A stretch of 64,000 nucleotides of DNA. Origin: Puniceicoccaceae bacterium (lineage in GTDB: Bacteria > Verrucomicrobiota > Verrucomicrobiia > Opitutales > Coraliomargaritaceae). Under the pieces are notes generated by a model that worked only from the letters and a program-made list of their open reading frames with translations, searched no databases and was not told where the DNA came from. Below are positions 59,704 through 64,000 of this stretch, piece after piece (position 1 is the first letter of the stretch; the number at the start of each line of letters is the position of its first letter). Location: NCBI GenBank assembly GCA_002729725.1, contig PBYS01000089.1:1-64000 (forward strand), in the 5' to 3' direction. The position numbers and the translations under genes are program-made.

Positions 59704-61695
59704 TCAAGAGGCAGTTCGGTTGGCTAAGCTCATTTCGAAAAGAAGAAAGATCAAAGCGGCGACGATAAACCACCACCAAAACTGTTGCTCTAATTCGACT
59801 TTTTCCCGCATATCAAGCGTTGCTTGCTGGACCACGGTTTGAGCGCGTTTTTCAGATGAAACGAGTCCGTCGATGTTGCTCGGTTTAGGCCAAGTGCTTA
59901 AGTCTGATTCATCGACAGGCAAAGAAACGGCAATCCATGAATCGAGCTGTTCACCCTGAAAATGATAGAGCCCGGGGGCTTCCACCCAAAAACCGTCACC
60001 GTCCAGGTGTTGAATCAAAGGCTCCACCACCACTCCCTGCAGTCGATCTACCTGAGTCCCGGGCGCGAGCGAGACCCAATCGCCGATTTCATGCACTTCA
60101 CGACGATCGACTTGGTCCGACAAATAGACAAGTGACTGATGCATCAGCGGCACGAAAGCGGAACTAATCACCAATTCCGAGCGACTGCGATCCATACGAA
60201 AGCCGAATACGATGAGGCGTCCCCCGCCGACCATCACTTCACCCACCGCGACCGAACCATTCGACCAGCGAGCGAGCGGTAGCATGGACGCGGACTCCAG
60301 CGCCCAACCGGATTCGAAATCAACATCCATCAAACTGCCGAGACTTGCGGTATCGAGCGCCCCAACAAGCGGATGTGCCATGTCCCAATCCTCAAGTCGA
60401 TACGACTGATCCAGCTTCGGCTTGAGTCGTTTGAGTTGTATCCCCTCAGAGACGAGCCACTGACTGAGCGCAGTGCCCCCTTCAGCGAAAACCAGCCCCC
60501 CCTTGCCCGCTTTTAGCCGAGTCTCGATCTGCATGCGTTCAGCAGCGCCGGATAAGCCTGCTCCACGTAAGACGAACAGCGCGTCGTCTGGCCACGGCGT
60601 CGCATCCATCATTTGAGGAGAGAGACGGAACTGCTCTTGATATTGTGTAGCAGCTAAAGCGTGATAGACATAATCGACAGCAATAGGTGGATCGGACGCC
60701 CGATGTGCTTGGGCATCGAGGCGCACAGGAATACCTGCACGCGGATCGATCACCCCAGCCACGGCATCATCGACCGAAAGCGAATCCGCATCCAGCGAAA
60801 GCTCTACAGCGATCGGCTCTGCAGGGTCGACTGTCTCAGGTAGTGGCAGCTCATAGGACCAAGTTTGCTCGGCTCCGACCTGCAACAGCAGTGTGTCCTG
60901 ATGGATACGTTCGCCTTGGACGTAAATTGAAAGCACGCGTTCTTGGTCTAGTGGAGCATACGAGCAGCTCATGAACTCCACATGTAGCAGGCGCCCCACA
61001 GGCCGTAGTTTCAAACTATGTAAAGCGGCCTGATCAAGCAGTTCGGTCGGTGGCGCAGGGGTGTGTAGTTGAACTCCAGGCGGAAGTGGTTGATCGAAGC
61101 GCGTGTTCGCCCACGCACGACTCTGGTGATCTGCCAGCAAAATAATGTGCAAATCTCGGTGCGGCGAGGCGTGCAACGTGGCAGCGGCGAGGCGAAGCGC
61201 ATCAGCGTAATCAGCAGCATAGTAGCCAGGCTGCCAAGTCGACAGTGTTGCCAGAATTCGCGACACATTCTCTGACAACGGCAACAACCAAGTGGGCGTA
61301 TTTCGCACCGCCATCAAACCAACCTCATCAACCTTGCCGAGCTGTTGTAGCTCACTCAAGCCCCAGTCCCGAATGCTTTCCCAGCGGCTCTCCGCATGCA
61401 TACTGAAGGAATCATCGACGATGACGATTACAGCACGACCGGAAACAATTCGCTTACGTTCGAAAAAAGGCCGTGCAAACGCGATGATGACACAGAGTAT
61501 CGCGAGGCAACGAAAAACTAACACCAGCCAACGACGGATACGGTGGCGTTTGCTCTCACGCAGCACTTTAGGAGACAGAAATTTCAAGCTGGGAAACGGC
61601 ACCCGCACAGTCGTTCGCTTACGCAAAAAATGTAGCCAGAGAGGCAGACCAATCATCGCAGAGCCAATGAGAAAACTCGTAAATAATAAGCTCAT
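59704..61695 (-). CDS. BatA-domain / VWA membrane protein
   Basis: A 663-residue membrane protein. The N-terminal BatA-type helix pair (FLIGSAMIGLPLWLHFLRKR, RCLAILCVIIAFARPFFERK) precedes a VWA-like domain with VIVIVDDSFSMHAES, where DDSFSM is the MIDAS motif. A GATase-like region follows (GGLVFAEGGTALSQWL) and a C-terminal helix (WWWFIVAALIFLLFEMSL). It overlaps the DUF58 gene by four bases. In the family such proteins are clients or partners of MoxR ATPases, often linked to envelope stress. Confidence 0.85.
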   Translation of the reverse strand: MSLLFTSFLIGSAMIGLPLWLHFLRKRTTVRVPFPSLKFLSPKVLRESKRHRIRRWLVLVFRCLAILCVIIAFARPFFERKRIVSGRAVIVIVDDSFSMHAESRWESIRDWGLSELQQLGKVDEVGLMAVRNTPTWLLPLSENVSRILATLSTWQPGYYAADYADALRLAAATLHASPHRDLHIILLADHQSRAWANTRFDQPLPPGVQLHTPAPPTELLDQAALHSLKLRPVGRLLHVEFMSCSYAPLDQERVLSIYVQGERIHQDTLLLQVGAEQTWSYELPLPETVDPAEPIAVELSLDADSLSVDDAVAGVIDPRAGIPVRLDAQAHRASDPPIAVDYVYHALAATQYQEQFRLSPQMMDATPWPDDALFVLRGAGLSGAAERMQIETRLKAGKGGLVFAEGGTALSQWLVSEGIQLKRLKPKLDQSYRLEDWDMAHPLVGALDTASLGSLMDVDFESGWALESASMLPLARWSNGSVAVGEVMVGGGRLIVFGFRMDRSRSELVISSAFVPLMHQSLVYLSDQVDRREVHEIGDWVSLAPGTQVDRLQGVVVEPLIQHLDGDGFWVEAPGLYHFQGEQLDSWIAVSLPVDESDLSTWPKPSNIDGLVSSEKRAQTVVQQATLDMREKVELEQQFWWWFIVAALIFLLFEMSLANRTAS

Positions 61696-62633
61696 AACTG
61701 GTGCTCCCGTTTCGCTAAATACTGCCCCAAGGCTTGAACCGGTGAATGGTCGGTAATCAGCTCGACCAGTGCAGCGCCTTCATCTTCGAAGACATGCCGT
61801 AAATCAGACCGAAACTGCCCGAACTCACGTAAATAGGAACGACGTATTTCTTCGGTCGAGAGCGTCACTTCCGAAAAATCTTCGAGGTCAAAAAAGACTC
61901 CGCTGTTTTCATCTGCCAAATCACATTCCTGTGGGTCGAGCACCTGAAGCCCAATAACATCATGGCCATCGTAACGCAGGCGGTTTAAGGTCTGGCGCAT
62001 CCGCTCCGGCTCTTCGTAAAAATCACTGGCGAGAATCAACAAAGAACGCCTCGGCAATAGGTTGGCGAGTGTGTCAACCGTCTGCGCAAAGGTATCCTCA
62101 CCAGCCGCAGTCGGCGTCTCCAGCGCAGCCAACAACGCCTGTAGGTGCATAGAGTTCAAACGCGGCTTTAAATAGTGCTGCAAACCACCCAGCGCGACCG
62201 CACAACCGTAAGGGTCTCCTTGCCGCTTAGCTAAATGCGCCAATCCTCCCAGCACGGTCTTGGCAAAATCGAGCTTCGTCAAGGCCGCGCGTGGGCTGCT
62301 ATAAGCCATCGAAGCGCTGGCATCAAGCACCAGAAACACGCGCATCTGGGTCTCCTGCTCAAACGTTTTTACGTAGAGTCGATCCGAACGCGCCAGCAAA
62401 CGCCAATCAATATGCCGGATGTCGTCGCCTTGCTGATAACCGCGATACTCAGCAAATTCGACACTCTCCCCCTTCAATGGACTTCGGTGCATGCCGTGCA
62501 GAAAGCTATTCACCAGATAACGCGACCGCAACGGAAGGTTCGGTAAGGCAGCCAGCAAACTCAGGTCGATCGGTTGTGGATCGGGATAGACGTAGCGCGG
62601 CGCTTGATTTGGTAATGTCGGAGAACGTTTCAC
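61692..62633 (-). CDS. DUF58 domain protein
   Basis: A 313-residue DUF58 protein: GESVEFAEYRGYQQGDDIRH, IDWRLLARSDRLYVKTFEQE and a VWA-like VFLVLDASASMAYSS. DUF58 proteins almost always follow a MoxR ATPase and are thought to be its partner, with no known enzymatic activity. It lies 35 bases downstream of moxR and overlaps the BatA gene by ATGA. No membrane helices, so cytoplasmic. Confidence 0.9.
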   Translation of the reverse strand: MKRSPTLPNQAPRYVYPDPQPIDLSLLAALPNLPLRSRYLVNSFLHGMHRSPLKGESVEFAEYRGYQQGDDIRHIDWRLLARSDRLYVKTFEQETQMRVFLVLDASASMAYSSPRAALTKLDFAKTVLGGLAHLAKRQGDPYGCAVALGGLQHYLKPRLNSMHLQALLAALETPTAAGEDTFAQTVDTLANLLPRRSLLILASDFYEEPERMRQTLNRLRYDGHDVIGLQVLDPQECDLADENSGVFFDLEDFSEVTLSTEEIRRSYLREFGQFRSDLRHVFEDEGAALVELITDHSPVQALGQYLAKREHQL

Positions 62634-62668
62634 GAATGAGTGACAATCAACTGATGCAGCAGCCGCGA

Positions 62669-63703
62669 CTATTTGATGGAGGTAACAAGATCGGCCAGAA
62701 TGGTATCGATGCTCACGCGGTCCGCCTCAGCTCGATAGTTGGCGAGCACACGGTGACGTAGAACGATAGGCACCGCTTGAGCAATGTCCTCGCGCGCCAC
62801 ATTAAAGCGGCCATCCAGAGCGGCGATTGCTTTGCCCGCCAGCGCCAAATACTGGCAAGCACGCGGTCCAGCTCCCCAGCGAATATACTTGCCGACCGAA
62901 CTCTCAGGTGACGCAGCTTGCGGACGGGTTCCTTGTACAATATCGACTGCAAACTCAGCAACCGACTGTGGCACGACGACTTGCCGAACGGCATGCTGCA
63001 ACGCAAGGATTTCACTTCCAGTGATTACTTCATCCAGACTCACATCCTCATCGGTGGTGGTATTGAGCAAAATATCAACTTCTTCAGACCGGCTTGGATA
63101 GTCCAATTTCAAACAAAACATAAAGCGGTCCAGCTGCGCCTCAGGCAAAGGATAGGTGCCCTCCTGCTCAATCGGATTCTGCGTCGCGAGTACGAAGAAC
63201 GGCTTTTCTAATGCATAAGTGTGCCCTGCAACCGTGACCTGCTGCTCCTGCATGGCTTCGAGTAAGGCCGCTTGAGTCTTCGGCGGTGTTCGATTGATCT
63301 CGTCGGCGAGCAGTAACTGAGTAAACAGAGGCCCTTTGATAAAACGAAACTCACGCTGTCCGTCAGGCGTATTTTCGATCATTTCCGAACCGGTAATATC
63401 ACTCGGCATAAGATCTGGCGTAAACTGAATACGCTGAAAATCCAGATCCATGATCTCCGCTAAGCTACGAACCAACAGAGTCTTGGCGAGACCAGGCACG
63501 CCCACCATCAAGCAATGACCGCGACAAACCAAGGCAATGAAAAGATCACGAATAATGTCTTCCTGTCCAATAATCCGGCGCTCGAGCTGACTTTTGACCT
63601 TCTCGTAAATTGCGGGAAGTGATCGAAGATGGGCGACGGTATCTTGCTCCAAAACGGACGCAGTATTGCCAGACGAAGCGGGTGATTGTGGTGTCATTGA
63701 CAT
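62669..63703 (-). CDS. MoxR-type AAA+ ATPase
   Basis: A 344-residue AAA+ ATPase of the MoxR family: IGQEDIIRDLFIALVCRGHC, Walker A GVPGLAKTLLV, Walker B LLADEINRTPPKTQAALLEA, sensor 1 FVLATQNPIEQEGTYPLPEA and arginine finger/lid region RFMFCLKLDYPSR. These act as chaperones that insert cofactors or assemble VWA proteins. It heads, or nearly heads, the operon down to DUF4159. One base separates it from the upstream small gene. Confidence 0.94.
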   Translation of the reverse strand: MSMTPQSPASSGNTASVLEQDTVAHLRSLPAIYEKVKSQLERRIIGQEDIIRDLFIALVCRGHCLMVGVPGLAKTLLVRSLAEIMDLDFQRIQFTPDLMPSDITGSEMIENTPDGQREFRFIKGPLFTQLLLADEINRTPPKTQAALLEAMQEQQVTVAGHTYALEKPFFVLATQNPIEQEGTYPLPEAQLDRFMFCLKLDYPSRSEEVDILLNTTTDEDVSLDEVITGSEILALQHAVRQVVVPQSVAEFAVDIVQGTRPQAASPESSVGKYIRWGAGPRACQYLALAGKAIAALDGRFNVAREDIAQAVPIVLRHRVLANYRAEADRVSIDTILADLVTSIK

Positions 63704-63704
63704 T

Positions 63705-63995
63705 TTATTGTGTATTCAGATTTTGATTTAAGGGAGCGTTTCGCAGACGTTGAATCCATTGCCGCAACTCGCGACGCACGATGCGATATTCAGACGGCAT
63801 CACGCGGGGTATTTGCACATCGTAGACGGCATCACGCCGCCAGATGTTCTCATCTTCGCGCACATATGTAATCGACCACAAATGCCCAGGAAGTTCACGA
63901 CGGTAATCTTCGCCGATCCATTGAGGAGCTTCTCCAGCACGATAATGCAACCGAACGGACTGTTGAAGCACCACGCGCTGATTGTCGTTGAGCAT
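63705..63995 (-). CDS. Hypothetical protein or C-terminal fragment at the window edge
   Basis: A 96-codon frame (MLNDNQRVVLQQSVRLHYRA) rich in Arg and aromatic residues, ending one base before moxR. No family recognised. The frame is open to the window end, so this may be the C-terminus of a longer protein rather than a small gene. Its tight spacing makes it part of the MoxR operon. Confidence 0.5.
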   Translation of the reverse strand: MLNDNQRVVLQQSVRLHYRAGEAPQWIGEDYRRELPGHLWSITYVREDENIWRRDAVYDVQIPRVMPSEYRIVRRELRQWIQRLRNAPLNQNLNTQ

Positions 63996-64000
63996 AAGAT

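Overview
The window looks like a chromosome segment from a marine Verrucomicrobiota bacterium, probably class Opitutae (Puniceicoccales/Coraliomargarita-like). This is inferred from PEP-CTERM surface proteins, LamG-rich secreted giants, glycoside hydrolases paired with GntR/LacI and AraC regulators, a MoxR-DUF58-VWA-DUF4175-DUF4159 operon and an inverted-repeat-flanked four-helix-bundle gene. No 16S or marker phylogeny could be run.

Layout. 0-7 kb: the 3' end of a tRNA-Leu, a broken DUF5069 gene and a 2285-residue secreted LamG/phosphoesterase protein. 7.8-13.8 kb: cysE, a Na+/H+ antiporter fused to a PTS EIIA domain, glnK with a broken amtB, and a PAS histidine kinase. 13.8-19.8 kb: an NAD salvage regulon (pncA, Nudix hydrolase, ADP-ribosylglycohydrolases, pnuC, nadR; pncB-nrtR), with three 21-bp palindromes matching the expected form of NrtR operators. 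20-31 kb: housekeeping genes leuB, alaS and carB, interrupted by a 0.5-kb inverted-repeat cassette and a three-gene cluster of envelope proteins. 31-46 kb: secreted and polysaccharide-degrading genes (FG-GAP protein, GH3, GH42, GH16, GH38, PEP-CTERM proteins), many damaged. 47-50 kb: a single gene fusing an acetyl-CoA hydrolase/transferase, a GNAT acetyltransferase and an HDAC-type deacetylase. 50-53.6 kb: an IclR-controlled sugar-acid operon. 53.7-64 kb: the MoxR/Bat-like operon, running off the right edge.

Two themes stand out. First, the CoA-transferase/GNAT/HDAC fusion could carry a complete acetyl cycle (make acetyl-CoA, acetylate, deacetylate) on one chain; it is the best candidate for an undescribed system. 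Second, at least seven genes (DUF5069, amtB, an ADP-ribosylglycohydrolase, GH3, GH42, a purple acid phosphatase and a PEP-CTERM protein) have lost an internal or 5' block while both flanks remain recognisable. This is either real gene erosion by short deletions or a systematic assembly fault, and reads are needed to decide. All family assignments come from reading the translated sequence and remembered motifs; no searches were run.
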